Notes: generated by a model not told the origin, from the letters alone. Shown: positions 1-8,264, counted from the first letter of the stretch. The stretch is 14,286 nt of DNA from Tangfeifania sp. (GCA_018400515.1 JAGYMR010000046.1:1-14286); one strand, 5' to 3'. Program-made: numbers and translations.

Positions 1-1
1 G

Positions 2-67
2 CCGGAGGGCATTCGTCGGCTCACCGGCACAATCGGCATTATCGTCAGAAGCGACCCGGCGGGTTGA
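2..67 (+). CDS. possible C-terminal tail of a gene entering from the left
   Basis: One plus-strand frame is open from the first bases to a TGA at 65-67. It gives a 21-residue tail, PEGIRRLTGTIGIIVRSDP followed by Ala-Gly, whose alternating hydrophobic composition resembles a real protein end. A run of seven T (74-80) follows the stop. An inverted pair GGCTCA (19-24) / TGAGCC (65-70) could form a long-looped stem around the stop, but this is weak as a terminator. I do not recognise the family, and the fragment is too short to be sure it is coding. Confidence 0.35.
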   Translation, partial: PEGIRRLTGTIGIIVRSDPAG

Positions 68-456
68 GCCCTCTTTTTTTGTGAAACCAGACCATCCTGA
101 CCTCAGCCTCCCTCCCGTGGGGGCTGGCCCTGCCTTGCGGGGCGGTCGGGTCCCTTGAAAAAAAACTCCATGAAACAAACCTGCCAGGAAAGCCCAAATG
201 GCAATGGAACATCAGCCCGGGCAATTTTAAAAAAAGCTTTCACCGGAGATTTTGGGGCTTTTCTGCCTTCAACAGGTTCGATGATCAAAAGACGTTCCTG
301 CACCGCTTAACCTGCCACAATTCCCGTTATCCCTGCGAAACAAACAAGCGGGCACCTGCCCTGGCTTATTTTCGGAGAACCCGTGGAAAGGCCTGGTTAA
401 CCCGGATCCAAATAAAAAAAAATACCATAATTTTTTACGGGGATAACTTTCTCAGG
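68..456. other. 389-base stretch with no convincing gene
   Basis: It begins with a T-rich segment, then a G/C-rich patch (about 110-160), then mixed sequence. Short open frames exist on both strands (minus 103-303; plus 170-310, 46 codons from ATG), but neither has a recognisable motif. Two copies of the self-complementary GGTTAACC (395-402 and 455-462) flank a poly-A segment near 411-422. On the minus strand this lies just beyond the kinase stop and reads as a T-run, so it might help end kinase transcription. The stem is not a classic terminator. Confidence 0.4.
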
Positions 457-1740
457 TTAACCGGCGGGTTGATAAGGGATTGAAAAAAAGAAGGTGCTCC
501 CGGCAGCGGGTTGGGAGGTGAACCATATTTTGCCTCCGAGCGATTCGGTATAAGCTTTGGAAATGGCCAGTCCAAGACCTGACCCCTCATGTTCCCTTGT
601 CAAACTGATATCAGCCTGGGAGAAACGTTCGAAAATCATCTCCTTCTTATTGGCAGGAATTCCTTTCCCGGTATCTTTCACATAAAAAACGAGCGAATTG
701 TTCTCCAAAAAATTCCCCATTTCGATACTTCCTTTTTGAGTGAATTTGATGGCATTTTTCACTAAATTGGTCAGAATGCTGTTTAGTTTATTCTGGTCTG
801 TTTTAATAATCGCCTTGCTGCCGGTAATTCTTCCGGCAAGTTTCAGTCTGATCCCTTTCTCCTCGGCCTGAGGTTTGAAAAAGTCGAGGTAGTACTGCAT
901 CATTTCACTAACATCGGTTACTGAAAGGACCACCTCTGTTTCACCCGATTCAATTTTTGAGATTTCAATAATGTCATTGATGGTATCCATCAGCCGGAGG
1001 CCGCTTTTATTGACCAGTTTCAGGTACTCTTTTTTGTTCTCCTCATCCAGGTCCGGGGTGTCGAGCAAATTAATAAACCCAAGGATGCCGTTCATGGGGG
1101 TCCGGATCTCATGACTCATATTGGCCAGGAAAGCCGATTTCAACCGGTCGCTCTCTTCGGCCTTCACTTTTGCTTCTGTCAATTCCCGCTCCGATTTTTT
1201 GCGGCTCGAAATATCATGAATGATGGAATGCAGGTACTCTTTTCCACCGAGCCTGACTTTGCTGCTGAAAACCTCCACATCGATAACCTTTCCGCTGGAT
1301 ATCCGGTGTTTAAATTCAAACTGTATGTTTTTGGCACTCCTCGCCTCCTCCATTTTCTTTTGAAGAGCCTCCCGGGGCAAAACATTGATTTGAGCAATAT
1401 TCATGGTTTTCAGCTCCTCAATCCCCCATCCGTAAAATTCGGCAGCAGCAGGATTCGCATCGACAATATCGCCGGTAGGTGGATCAATGATCAGTTTAAC
1501 GGCGGAATGGTCCTGAAATAGTTTCCGGAATTTCTCCTCACTTTCAATAAGTTGTATTTCCGTTTTTTTTCTTTGGGTGATGTCTTCAATGTATCCCTCC
1601 AGAAACAACAGTTTTCCCTGCGCATTGAAAACACCGGTGCCCCGTTCCCAAACCCACTTTTTTTCATTCTGAGCCGTGATAATCTGGTATTCATACTCAA
1701 ATGGAGATCTCGACTGAAGCGCTTTTGTGGATTCGCGCAA
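457..1740 (-). CDS. C-terminal part of frameshifted sensor histidine kinase (PAS-PAS-HisKA-HATPase)
   Basis: This 427-codon frame carries the catalytic half of the kinase. Residues 1-60 are the back half of a PAS domain, ending in the PAC-like GYIEDITQRKK. A complete PAS domain spans about 66-185. The HisKA dimerisation domain (about 198-265) has the H-box SHEIRTPMNG with the phosphorylated His at 210. The ATP-binding domain (about 315-425) has N-box NLVKNAIKF, G1 box DTGKGIP, F box FERF and G2 box GSGLGLAIS. No receiver or output domain follows. The only in-frame start is a TTG at 1738-1740, inside a PAS domain and without a ribosome-binding site, so this is very unlikely to be a separate gene. 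It continues the protein at 1790-4237 in another frame. A working kinase would sit at the inner membrane, autophosphorylate on His and pass the phosphate to a receiver protein. Confidence 0.85.
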   Translation of the reverse strand: MRESTKALQSRSPFEYEYQIITAQNEKKWVWERGTGVFNAQGKLLFLEGYIEDITQRKKTEIQLIESEEKFRKLFQDHSAVKLIIDPPTGDIVDANPAAAEFYGWGIEELKTMNIAQINVLPREALQKKMEEARSAKNIQFEFKHRISSGKVIDVEVFSSKVRLGGKEYLHSIIHDISSRKKSERELTEAKVKAEESDRLKSAFLANMSHEIRTPMNGILGFINLLDTPDLDEENKKEYLKLVNKSGLRLMDTINDIIEISKIESGETEVVLSVTDVSEMMQYYLDFFKPQAEEKGIRLKLAGRITGSKAIIKTDQNKLNSILTNLVKNAIKFTQKGSIEMGNFLENNSLVFYVKDTGKGIPANKKEMIFERFSQADISLTREHEGSGLGLAISKAYTESLGGKIWFTSQPAAGSTFFFSIPYQPAG

Positions 1741-1789
1741 AACGTAGGATTGATGTTCGGGTATAATCAGGCTGTTATAGGAAACGCGG

Positions 1790-4237
1790 TTATTTTGAAC
1801 CAGCTCTTTGGGGGGGGTAGCCTGTTATCGCTTCACACTGATCACTGAGGTATAACATCGTCCAGTTCCTGTCATGCTTACAACGGTAAACAAATCCCCG
1901 CAGATTTCCCACCATTGAATTCAGCCGCCGTTCCTGTTCTTTAAGCTCAGATTCGGCCCGTTTGGGGTTGGTGATGTCCATCGCAGTAAAGGTAAACCCT
2001 TTGGAGTGGTCCTTTGGATCGATGGGAGTAGATGCAAAATATACGTCAATAACCGCACCGTCTTTTCTCTTCCACCTGGTTTCGGTCGAACCGGTTCCAA
2101 CTTTCCTCAGGCGGTCATGCAACACCCGCTCTACGGCCGTAAACGCTTCTTCAGAACGGTATAACATCCGGCTGCTCTGGCCGATCAGCTCTTCCTTGGG
2201 GTACCCTGTCATCTCACAAAACCTTGGATTGACCTCGGTGATGATCCGGTCTTTTTCAATGCCAATCCCCGTGGGCGCCCCCCGGAAGATGCTGAGCATC
2301 TTCTCTTCGCTTTCCCGGATCTTTTCCTGATTTAATTTGTGCTCCGCGATTTCCCAGGTCAAATCAGCCAGGTAATTGACAATTTCCAGGTCTTTTTCGG
2401 TATAGTCTGTGGGTTTATTCCCGATCCCAAGGACCCCCCGAATCTTGTTATCCCGGATAACAGGCACCAACAGCTCCCTGATAATCGCCGGATGTCCTTC
2501 CGGCATTCCCTCATTACCGGTAAGAGATGAAAAATCATTTTGAATGACGGCTCTTTTTTTCCGGACGCAGTCGGCCCAAAGGCCGGCTTTACTCAAATTG
2601 TTATGTAAACGGTCCAGTGCGGTGTGGCAAAAATCCCGGGTGGTCCGGGTCGACCAGGCCTGAATTTTCAGGGTTTCCTGGTCATCTTCCATTAAATGCA
2701 AAAACCCAAGGGAACTTTGCCCCAGATGCTCAATTTCATCCAGCAATTTGACAAGCGTTTCTTTCAGCGTATGCCCCACCGAATATTCGAAAAGTTTTAA
2801 CCGGATGTTCACAAGCCGGTGCCTTACCCGCTGTTCCGACTGATCGCTAAAAACCAATATCACCCCCAGGAGTTTTCCGTCCTTGTCTTTGATGGGAGCC
2901 CCGCTGTCACTAATGGGGATCTCTCCACCGCTTTTAGATAAAAGAAGGGTATGATTTGCTAAACCAACAATTTTCCTTTCACGGATGACTTTTTCAACCG
3001 GATTTTCAATTTCTGACCGGTCCGTTTCATTGACAATGTGAAAGACCTCCTCAATTTTTTTCCCTTTGGCCTCTTTTTCTTTCCATCCAGTCATGGTTTC
3101 GGCAACCGGATTCATGTTTTTAACCTTTCCCGCCGGATCGGACACAATGATGCCATCCCCGATACTGTAAAGCGTAACCCCGAACTCTTCCTGTGCCTGA
3201 TGGGTTTTGCTTTTTTCATGCAGAAGCTCCCGGTATATATTCTTTTGACGCAGGTGATAGATCCAGGCGACGATGGCAATAAGAAAGAGTACAGCAAGGA
3301 TCACCACCAGGTAAAAAAGCACTGCTTTCTGCCGGACGCCCTCCAACAGTTCTTTTTGATCGATTTTGGTAATGATGTACCAGGGCGTACCTGGTATTTT
3401 TTCCAGGTTGGCCAATACTTTGTCTCCGCTGTAATCAACGCCTTCGGTTATGCCCACCTTTCCGGTTACAGCTTTAACCGCCGCATTTTCTGTCCGGGTT
3501 AACGGAATGGCAAACTTTAAAGCAGCATTTTCCCGTCTCTTCACCTCGCTTAAAAAAAGTACGCTGTCCCTGTTACTGTTCAGGCGAACCACATAAGATT
3601 CCGCGGTTTGACTGGGTAAAGGTAAATTGACGATCATTTGAAACAGAAAATCGGAGGGATCCAACCGGAAGACCACGGCAGCGGCCACATTTTTTTCAGC
3701 ATCAAATACAGGTGCAAAAATCTCAAAGTGGACTTTTCCGTGAGTGGAACAGTAATAAAGGTTGCTGAACTTTAATTCCCCCCGGGAAAACACTTCGTTG
3801 ACATGCGCCACCGTCTTATCATCAATAAGCTCAAAATCAGGATCTACAGAAAATTTCAATTCCCCATCCCTTCCAATAACAAAAATATTTTCATACCGGA
3901 ATTCAGCGGTCATTCTGGAAAGGGCATTCAGCAAGGACAAAGAATCGCGGTCATCGCCCTTCATTAAATTCAGAATGTACCTGTCATAAGGGGAAGAGCT
4001 GAAAAAGAGCGCTTCCGATTCCCTTTCCCTGTGCCATTGGGTCAATTGACTGATCTTAAGGTGCGAGATGGCTTTTAACTCATTTGCCGCCTTTTCATGG
4101 GCTTCTTCCCTTTCATTGGTAAAAAAATAGTGCCCGGCAAATAAAAAGCCAGCCCCGACAAGAAGAAGAAACAGGATGATCTGAATTTCAATTTTCCGGT
4201 TAAAGAAACTTCCAGACTTTTTTGTTTTAGAGGGCAT
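1790..4237 (-). CDS. N-terminal sensor part of frameshifted histidine kinase (membrane sensor, PAS, GAF, PAS)
   Basis: This 815-codon frame starts at an ATG. A membrane segment (about 18-39) and a second one (about 306-327) enclose an extracytoplasmic region of some 265 residues, likely a Cache-type ligand sensor given its size and its position between two helices. The cytoplasmic part has a PAS domain (about 351-470, with IVSDPAGKVKNMNPVAETMTG), a GAF domain (about 479-632) and a second PAS (about 642-765, with EVNPRFCEMTGYPKEEL). The first half of a third PAS (from about 771) breaks off after ITGYPP. The last five residues, RAGSK, come from the wrong frame and end at a TAA. As read, this product lacks any kinase domain. 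Removing one C from the run at 1810-1817 restores a continuous 1259-residue kinase. The signal it senses cannot be told from sequence. Confidence 0.88.
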   Translation of the reverse strand: MPSKTKKSGSFFNRKIEIQIILFLLLVGAGFLFAGHYFFTNEREEAHEKAANELKAISHLKISQLTQWHRERESEALFFSSSPYDRYILNLMKGDDRDSLSLLNALSRMTAEFRYENIFVIGRDGELKFSVDPDFELIDDKTVAHVNEVFSRGELKFSNLYYCSTHGKVHFEIFAPVFDAEKNVAAAVVFRLDPSDFLFQMIVNLPLPSQTAESYVVRLNSNRDSVLFLSEVKRRENAALKFAIPLTRTENAAVKAVTGKVGITEGVDYSGDKVLANLEKIPGTPWYIITKIDQKELLEGVRQKAVLFYLVVILAVLFLIAIVAWIYHLRQKNIYRELLHEKSKTHQAQEEFGVTLYSIGDGIIVSDPAGKVKNMNPVAETMTGWKEKEAKGKKIEEVFHIVNETDRSEIENPVEKVIRERKIVGLANHTLLLSKSGGEIPISDSGAPIKDKDGKLLGVILVFSDQSEQRVRHRLVNIRLKLFEYSVGHTLKETLVKLLDEIEHLGQSSLGFLHLMEDDQETLKIQAWSTRTTRDFCHTALDRLHNNLSKAGLWADCVRKKRAVIQNDFSSLTGNEGMPEGHPAIIRELLVPVIRDNKIRGVLGIGNKPTDYTEKDLEIVNYLADLTWEIAEHKLNQEKIRESEEKMLSIFRGAPTGIGIEKDRIITEVNPRFCEMTGYPKEELIGQSSRMLYRSEEAFTAVERVLHDRLRKVGTGSTETRWKRKDGAVIDVYFASTPIDPKDHSKGFTFTAMDITNPKRAESELKEQERRLNSMVGNLRGFVYRCKHDRNWTMLYLSDQCEAITGYPPQRAGSK
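1810..1817 (-). other. eight-C homopolymer where the kinase reading frame breaks
   Basis: The minus strand reads TAC, then seven further C, then AAAGAG. With eight C in total the frame gives Tyr-Pro-Pro-Gln-Arg and stops 6 codons later. With seven C it gives Tyr-Pro-Pro-Lys-Glu-Leu-Val and continues without a stop through 1809-1741 into the downstream frame, filling in a normal PAS domain. From 457 to 4237 there are 3781 bases, so losing one leaves exactly 1260 codons. The change could be a sequencing or assembly error, a true mutation, a slipped-strand phase-variable tract, or a site of +1 ribosomal or transcriptional slippage. Confidence 0.85.
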
Positions 4238-4951
4238 GGTTTAATTTTTATATCATTCTTGTGTGGCACCCATCAGGACGGTTACCGTTTTTTCACGGAT
4301 AACGCCCAAAAAAATTATGATTCTCCTCCGGTTTTTATGAATCATATTTATCCGGGTTTCATCACTCCATGATTCTTTAGAGCTAAAAATAAATAAATAT
4401 TGAAGAAAAAAAATGGCTTTTTTCGAAAAATGACAGAATTGGTGAAAAATGAAAAATCAGGCCGGCTGGTATTTTTTTTGGCGGTTATAACCGAATACCC
4501 GATAACGTTCAGTCGAAAAATCCGTAAAAATTCACAGAGCCCCGGAGGATTTTCTCCCCCATCGAAATCTAAAAACTGAACCGCAAACAACAGGAAATGA
4601 TGACAGAAATAGTGAAAAAAAATGAAACGAGCATGATTTATAATCACAAAAGAATAGTAAGATAAAATAAATGCGCGTTCCATGGGCCCTATGAAGAAAT
4701 GAGGTTATAAATTTATACTTAATTGATATACAGACATTAAACTTGATTTTATTCAAATGAGAAACCGGAAACAATCTGACATCTTTTCAATCCAATCTGG
4801 GGATGGCGCAATATTTGCAGAAAAATTTAACGGCTTGGAAATATTAATGTTGAGAAGAGGGAAAAATTTTTCAGCAAATCCGGAGGGCCGACGGAGGGGC
4901 GTACCCGCGGGCAGCGTTTTTTGGCAGCAACTAACAAAATAACGGAAAAAG
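4238..4951. other. 714-base AT-rich intergenic region between divergent kinase and dnaJ-like gene
   Basis: No convincing gene is present; the open frames here are low-complexity and rich in Phe, Tyr and Lys. It must hold the promoters of both flanking divergent genes. Visible structure: a perfect 12-base palindrome CGGTTATAACCG (4482-4493); an AT-only palindrome TATAAATTTATA (4706-4717); and an imperfect direct repeat beginning TGACAGAA at 4431 and again at 4601, each followed by GTGAAAAA and then TGAAA. A weak plus-strand promoter candidate is TTTT (4784-4787), 22 bases, AATATTTG (4810-4817), one mismatch from the Bacteroidota -7 consensus. The last 85 bases before the dnaJ-like gene turn GC-rich. 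Confidence 0.5.
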
Positions 4952-5908
4952 ATGAACTATAAAGACTACTACAAAATATTGGGCGTATCGAAGGATGCCA
5001 GTCAGGAGGAGATAAAGAAAGCATACCGGAAACTGGCAGTAAAATATCACCCGGACAAAACAGCCGGTGATAAAGAGGCTGAGGAGCGTTTTAAGGAGAT
5101 CGGCGAAGCCTACGAAGTATTACGCGACCCGGAAAAACGGAAGAAATACGACCAACTCGGAGCTAACTGGAAACAGTATGAACATGCCGGGGCCGGCGAC
5201 TACGGTTTTTCCCGGGGAAGCAGTGGTCCCGGGGGCAGTACCTTTTATTTCGAAGGCAATATGGATGATCTTTTCGGCAATTCAGCTTCCGGAGGTGGTT
5301 TTTCGGATTTCTTCAATGCCTTTTTCGGGAACATGGGGGGTACCCGCAGCGAATACAGCAGCCGGCAACAACCCTCTAAGGGCCGGGATTTAAAAACAGA
5401 GATTCAAATATCGCTTTACGAAGCCTATCACGGCACTACCCGGATCTTAAACGTCGATGGTAAAAAAATACGGATTAGCATCAAATCCGGAGCATATAAC
5501 GGGCAGGAGCTCAGAATCAGAGGAAAAGGAGCTCCGGGTTCCGGCGGAGGTCCGAAGGGGGACATCTTCGTAAAAATCAGCATACAATCCGACGGCAAAC
5601 ATACACTGCAGGGAAATGACCTGATTTACCAGGCCCCTGTGGATCTGTATACCGCGGTCCTGGGCGGTAAAATCGCCATAAACACACTGGCCGGGAGGCT
5701 CAACGTAACCATCCCCAAAGGGATTCAAAACGGCAGTAAACTCCGGCTTAAAGGGAAAGGGATGCCCGTTTACGGGCAGCACGGAACAGCGGGCGACCTC
5801 TATGTAAAAGTGCATGTGCGGATCCCCCAAAACCTCTCCAAAGAGGAGACAGAACTTTTTAAGAAGCTCAGGGAAATAAGAAACAATCCGGTTTTTAGTC
5901 ACAATTAA
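4952..5908 (+). CDS. cbpA: DnaJ/CbpA-type J-domain co-chaperone
   Basis: A cytoplasmic Hsp40 that would stimulate the ATPase of DnaK and deliver unfolded clients. The J-domain covers residues 4-69 with the HPD motif at 33-35 (KYHPDK) and the typical end [11 protein letters not shown] Gly/Phe-rich linker follows (about 79-132). Residues 145-292 hold the two beta-rich C-terminal client-binding subdomains, including [18 protein letters not shown] and the second-subdomain repeat LRLKGKGMP. There is no CxxCxGxG zinc finger, so this is a class B protein like CbpA, and 318 residues is close to E. coli CbpA's length. The ATG is preceded by AACGGAAAAAG, a weak ribosome-binding site. The gene is followed after 11 bases by a small gene, probably in the same transcript; in many bacteria that place is taken by the CbpA inhibitor CbpM. 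The symbol rests on domain type, not proven orthology. Confidence 0.9.
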   Translation: MNYKDYYKILGVSKDASQEEIKKAYRKLAVKYHPDKTAGDKEAEERFKEIGEAYEVLRDPEKRKKYDQLGANWKQYEHAGAGDYGFSRGSSGPGGSTFYFEGNMDDLFGNSASGGGFSDFFNAFFGNMGGTRSEYSSRQQPSKGRDLKTEIQISLYEAYHGTTRILNVDGKKIRISIKSGAYNGQELRIRGKGAPGSGGGPKGDIFVKISIQSDGKHTLQGNDLIYQAPVDLYTAVLGGKIAINTLAGRLNVTIPKGIQNGSKLRLKGKGMPVYGQHGTAGDLYVKVHVRIPQNLSKEETELFKKLREIRNNPVFSHN

Positions 5909-5919
5909 AAATTATTTGT

Positions 5920-6273
5920 ATGCTCGCTCCTTATTTCCAATATAACCATACCGACCCGCTGATTGAATCTTTCATCGCGGGAATAAATGAATGTAATTAC
6001 AGGTATTATGCCAGTGAATTGTTGCAAAGGATCCTCCCTTCATCTGGTTTTGACATTGAAAATTCCGTCAGGAAAGCGGTCGCTGTCATGCGGCTGACCG
6101 GAATACCGGTACAGAATCACTTTTTCCGGATCTACCGGTCAGAAGCCTCCGGGCTGAAACAGGACTGGAAACTTTCGGAGCTGGCCTGCAGCCTGATCAT
6201 TCTCAACTATGAATCCCCGAATGCCGATCTGGAAGCGTTCAGAGAGGCGATCATGGATCATTTAGGCATTTAA
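5920..6273 (+). CDS. small protein with DinD-like features, downstream of the DnaJ-like gene
   Basis: A 117-residue soluble protein without signal peptide or membrane segments, starting 11 bases after the co-chaperone stop, so probably co-transcribed. It is not a MerR-like CbpM. By eye it lines up with the conserved region of E. coli DinD (DNA damage-inducible protein D) as I remember it: an aromatic pair then S/E..LQ+(I/V)L (here YYASELLQRIL, 29-39); a basic-Ala helix (VRKAVAVM, 50-57); TG then HF (60-61, 67-68); and a C-terminal L(S)..AC.LI..N segment (KLSELACSLIILN, 84-96). DinD is longer (about 270 residues) and in E. coli is induced by DNA damage and linked to RecA inhibition; whether any of this applies here is unknown. 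The DinD link is inference from memory, not a search. A clear alternative is an uncharacterised Bacteroidota family. Confidence 0.75.
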   Translation: MLAPYFQYNHTDPLIESFIAGINECNYRYYASELLQRILPSSGFDIENSVRKAVAVMRLTGIPVQNHFFRIYRSEASGLKQDWKLSELACSLIILNYESPNADLEAFREAIMDHLGI

Positions 6274-6302
6274 TTATTCCCGGGATATTGAGGACCATTA
6301 CC

Positions 6303-6317
6303 CCTTCCGCCGGAAGG
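6303..6317. terminator. small hairpin between convergent genes
   Basis: CCTTCC (6303-6308), loop GCC, GGAAGG (6312-6317) forms a perfect six-pair stem in the 51-base gap between the stops of the plus-strand DinD-like gene and minus-strand hflC. No T-run follows on either strand, so it may act as a weak shared terminator or as a 3'-end stabiliser. It could also be chance. Confidence 0.3.
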
Positions 6318-6324
6318 AACCGGT

Positions 6325-7272
6325 CTATTCCATTCGCTGCAGGTATTTATAAAGCTCACTGTCGGTTGACAGGATGATGGTTGTGGTTGAATCAAAGGTG
6401 TTCTCAAAGGTCTCCATGCTTTTCATAAAGCTGTACAGCTCCCGGGAGCTCGCCGACCTGTCATATGCACCGGCATAGATCCGCGCGGCCTCAGCATCCG
6501 CTTCCCCTTTGATGGTTTCTGCTTCGCGGTAAGCTTTGGACTGAATCTGATTCAGTTCCCGTTCTTTCTCCCCGTTGATCCGGGAAGCTTCCCCCTCCCC
6601 TTCGGACCTGAATTTATCGGCAATGCGGATCCGTTCACTTTTCATGCGGTCATAAACCCGTTCGCGGACATCCTGGACATAATTGATCCGTTTGAACCGG
6701 AAATCAAGAATTTCAATGCCCAGGTCCTGGGTTTCCTTATTGGCCGTTTCCTGGATAATGTTCTGAATCCTTTTTCTCCCCACCTGAATTTGTGACAGGG
6801 AATCCTCGATCAACTCACTTATTCTGCCCGAGGTATCCGCCTGCCGGTTGGTATTCCTCACAACCTCCTCCAGGCTGTGGCTGGCAACCTGATCCCGGGT
6901 TTCCCCGTCGAGAATATCGTCCAGCCTGCTATGCGCCCCCCGTTCATTGGTCAGGCGCTTATAAAACTGCAAGGGGTCGGTAATATGCCAGCGGGCATAA
7001 CAATCCACAAAAATGAACTTCTTTTCCTTCGTAGGAATCTGATTGGGATCGCCGTCCCATTCCATATACCGCTTTTCAAAATAATTGGCTTTTTGGATAA
7101 ACGGTGTTTTGATTTTCAGGCCGGGTTCCGTAATGGCTTCACCGATGGGCCTTCCAAACTGGGTAATTACCACCTGTTGTGTTTCATTAACAACAAAAAC
7201 AGTCTGTGATAACACAATAACAACGGCAATAGCGATTACCAGGATCAGTGTTATTTTATTTTGTTTTCTCAT
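6325..7272 (-). CDS. hflC: HflC-like SPFH/prohibitin-family membrane protein
   Basis: In E. coli HflC and HflK form a large membrane complex around the FtsH protease and modulate its degradation of membrane proteins. Here 315 residues comprise one N-terminal membrane helix (about 5-24, uncleaved anchor), the SPFH/Band 7 domain (about 25-205, with VITQFGRPIGEAITEPGLKI) and an Ala/Glu-rich helical coiled coil (about 205-270, ending GEADAEAARIYAGAYDRS). The tail, LYSFMKSMETFENTF then ILSTDSELYKYL, is characteristic of HflC. Length is close to E. coli HflC. The gene begins 26 bases after the hflK stop, so the two form an operon in the usual order hflK-hflC. There is no Shine-Dalgarno sequence before the ATG. 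No ftsH is in the window. Confidence 0.93.
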   Translation of the reverse strand: MRKQNKITLILVIAIAVVIVLSQTVFVVNETQQVVITQFGRPIGEAITEPGLKIKTPFIQKANYFEKRYMEWDGDPNQIPTKEKKFIFVDCYARWHITDPLQFYKRLTNERGAHSRLDDILDGETRDQVASHSLEEVVRNTNRQADTSGRISELIEDSLSQIQVGRKRIQNIIQETANKETQDLGIEILDFRFKRINYVQDVRERVYDRMKSERIRIADKFRSEGEGEASRINGEKERELNQIQSKAYREAETIKGEADAEAARIYAGAYDRSASSRELYSFMKSMETFENTFDSTTTIILSTDSELYKYLQRME

Positions 7273-7298
7273 GACGCTACGCGTTTTAATTTTGATTT

Positions 7299-8264
7299 TT
7301 AATTTATCTCCTTTTTAAGCAGCGGGATCATGTTGTTTCCGTTTTCCGAAGTGATCACCTTGTCCCCCAGTTTGGGAAGCACTTGCTGCATCGTTTCCAG
7401 GTAAAGCCTCCGCCTGGTTACTTCAGGAGCCTGGATGTACTCTCCATAAAGGGCGTTAAACCGGGCGACCTCCCCCTGGGAATTATTAATCCGCTTGGTG
7501 GCATACCCCCGGGCTTTCTCAATGGTCTCTTCTGCTTCACCCCTGGCTCGAGGAATCACCTTGTTGTATTCTGACTTAGCTTCATTGATCAGCGTTTCCC
7601 TTTCCTGCTGGGCCTGGTTCACGGCATTGAAAGCCTGCTTAACAGCCTCCGGCGGATTGATATCCTGAAGGACCACCTGGGCGATCTCAATGCCCAGGGA
7701 ATATTCCCGGGCCATTTCCTGAAGCAATGCTTTGACTTCACTGGCAATTTCAGCCCTCCCTACAGTCAAAACCTCATTAACAGTCCGATCCCCCACTATC
7801 TGCCTTGTAACAGCTTCTGACAGGTCACGGAGGGTGTTGTCGGCGTCACGGACCTTGAAAAGATAATTGTAAGGATCACTGACCCGGTACTGAACCACCC
7901 ACTGTACATTGGCAAGATTCAAATCACCGGTGAGCATGATGGCCTCATCTTCCGTGGCACTCCCGGTCCGGCTGTACTGCGTTCGCACCCCGGCCTGCTG
8001 GGTCCGGAAACCGAATTCCTGTTTCTTCTGCCTTTCAACCGGTACTTTGTATACCTTTTCAAAAAAGGGAATTTTCATTTTTAACCCGGGCGTGACCGTC
8101 CGCACATGTTTCCCGAAACGGGTAACAACCCCTGCCTCTTCAGCTCCAATTTGGAAAAAGGAACTGAATCCCAGGATCAAAAGAACAATTACCGCAATAA
8201 TGGACTTGTACTTCCTCCTGATAAATTGTTCGATATCAGAGGGTGTTGTTTCCTGATAAACCAT
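7299..8264 (-). CDS. hflK: HflK-like SPFH/prohibitin-family membrane protein
   Basis: Partner of HflC in the membrane complex that surrounds and tunes FtsH. The 321-residue protein has a short cytoplasmic start, a membrane helix (about 20-38), the SPFH domain (about 39-210, with EAGVVTRFGKHVRTVTPGL and the HflK-type LTGDLNLANVQWVVQYRVSDP) and a helical coiled coil (about 212-275, with AQQERETLINEAKSEYNKVIP). The C-terminal YLETMQQVLP fits HflK. Compared with E. coli HflK (about 419 residues) it lacks the long Gly/Pro-rich N-terminal extension and most of the C-terminal tail. The start ATG follows a T-rich leader without a ribosome-binding site. First gene of the hflKC pair; fadD lies 330 bases upstream on the same strand. 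Confidence 0.92.
   Translation of the reverse strand: MVYQETTPSDIEQFIRRKYKSIIAVIVLLILGFSSFFQIGAEEAGVVTRFGKHVRTVTPGLKMKIPFFEKVYKVPVERQKKQEFGFRTQQAGVRTQYSRTGSATEDEAIMLTGDLNLANVQWVVQYRVSDPYNYLFKVRDADNTLRDLSEAVTRQIVGDRTVNEVLTVGRAEIASEVKALLQEMAREYSLGIEIAQVVLQDINPPEAVKQAFNAVNQAQQERETLINEAKSEYNKVIPRARGEAEETIEKARGYATKRINNSQGEVARFNALYGEYIQAPEVTRRRLYLETMQQVLPKLGDKVITSENGNNMIPLLKKEIN

Noticed and set aside
103..310. Overlapping small open frames (minus 103-303, 66 codons; plus 170-310, 46 codons)
   Set aside because: No recognisable motif or ribosome-binding site, and the composition follows a G/C-rich patch and A-runs. Neither can be supported as a gene.
1790..4237. Treating the two kinase frames as two separate genes
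   Set aside because: The second frame has only a TTG start inside a PAS domain and no ribosome-binding site, and a one-base change gives a perfect fusion. They are one gene.
4348..4774. Two overlapping minus-strand frames rich in Phe and Tyr
   Set aside because: They are low-complexity translations of AT-rich intergenic DNA without domain signatures.
4868..4930. GC-rich segment followed by TTTTTT before the dnaJ-like gene, considered as an attenuator or RNA thermometer
   Set aside because: Only short self-complementary cores (CCCGCGGG, GGGCGTACCC) could be found and no stable stem with a proper loop.
4757..4942. Plus-strand 61-codon frame just upstream of the dnaJ-like gene
   Set aside because: It has no clear start signal or homologue, and its second half is a translation of a GC-rich patch in the leader region.
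5920..6273. CbpM (MerR-like CbpA inhibitor), expected beside cbpA
   Set aside because: The sequence has no MerR-type helix-turn-helix start and does not resemble CbpM as I know it.
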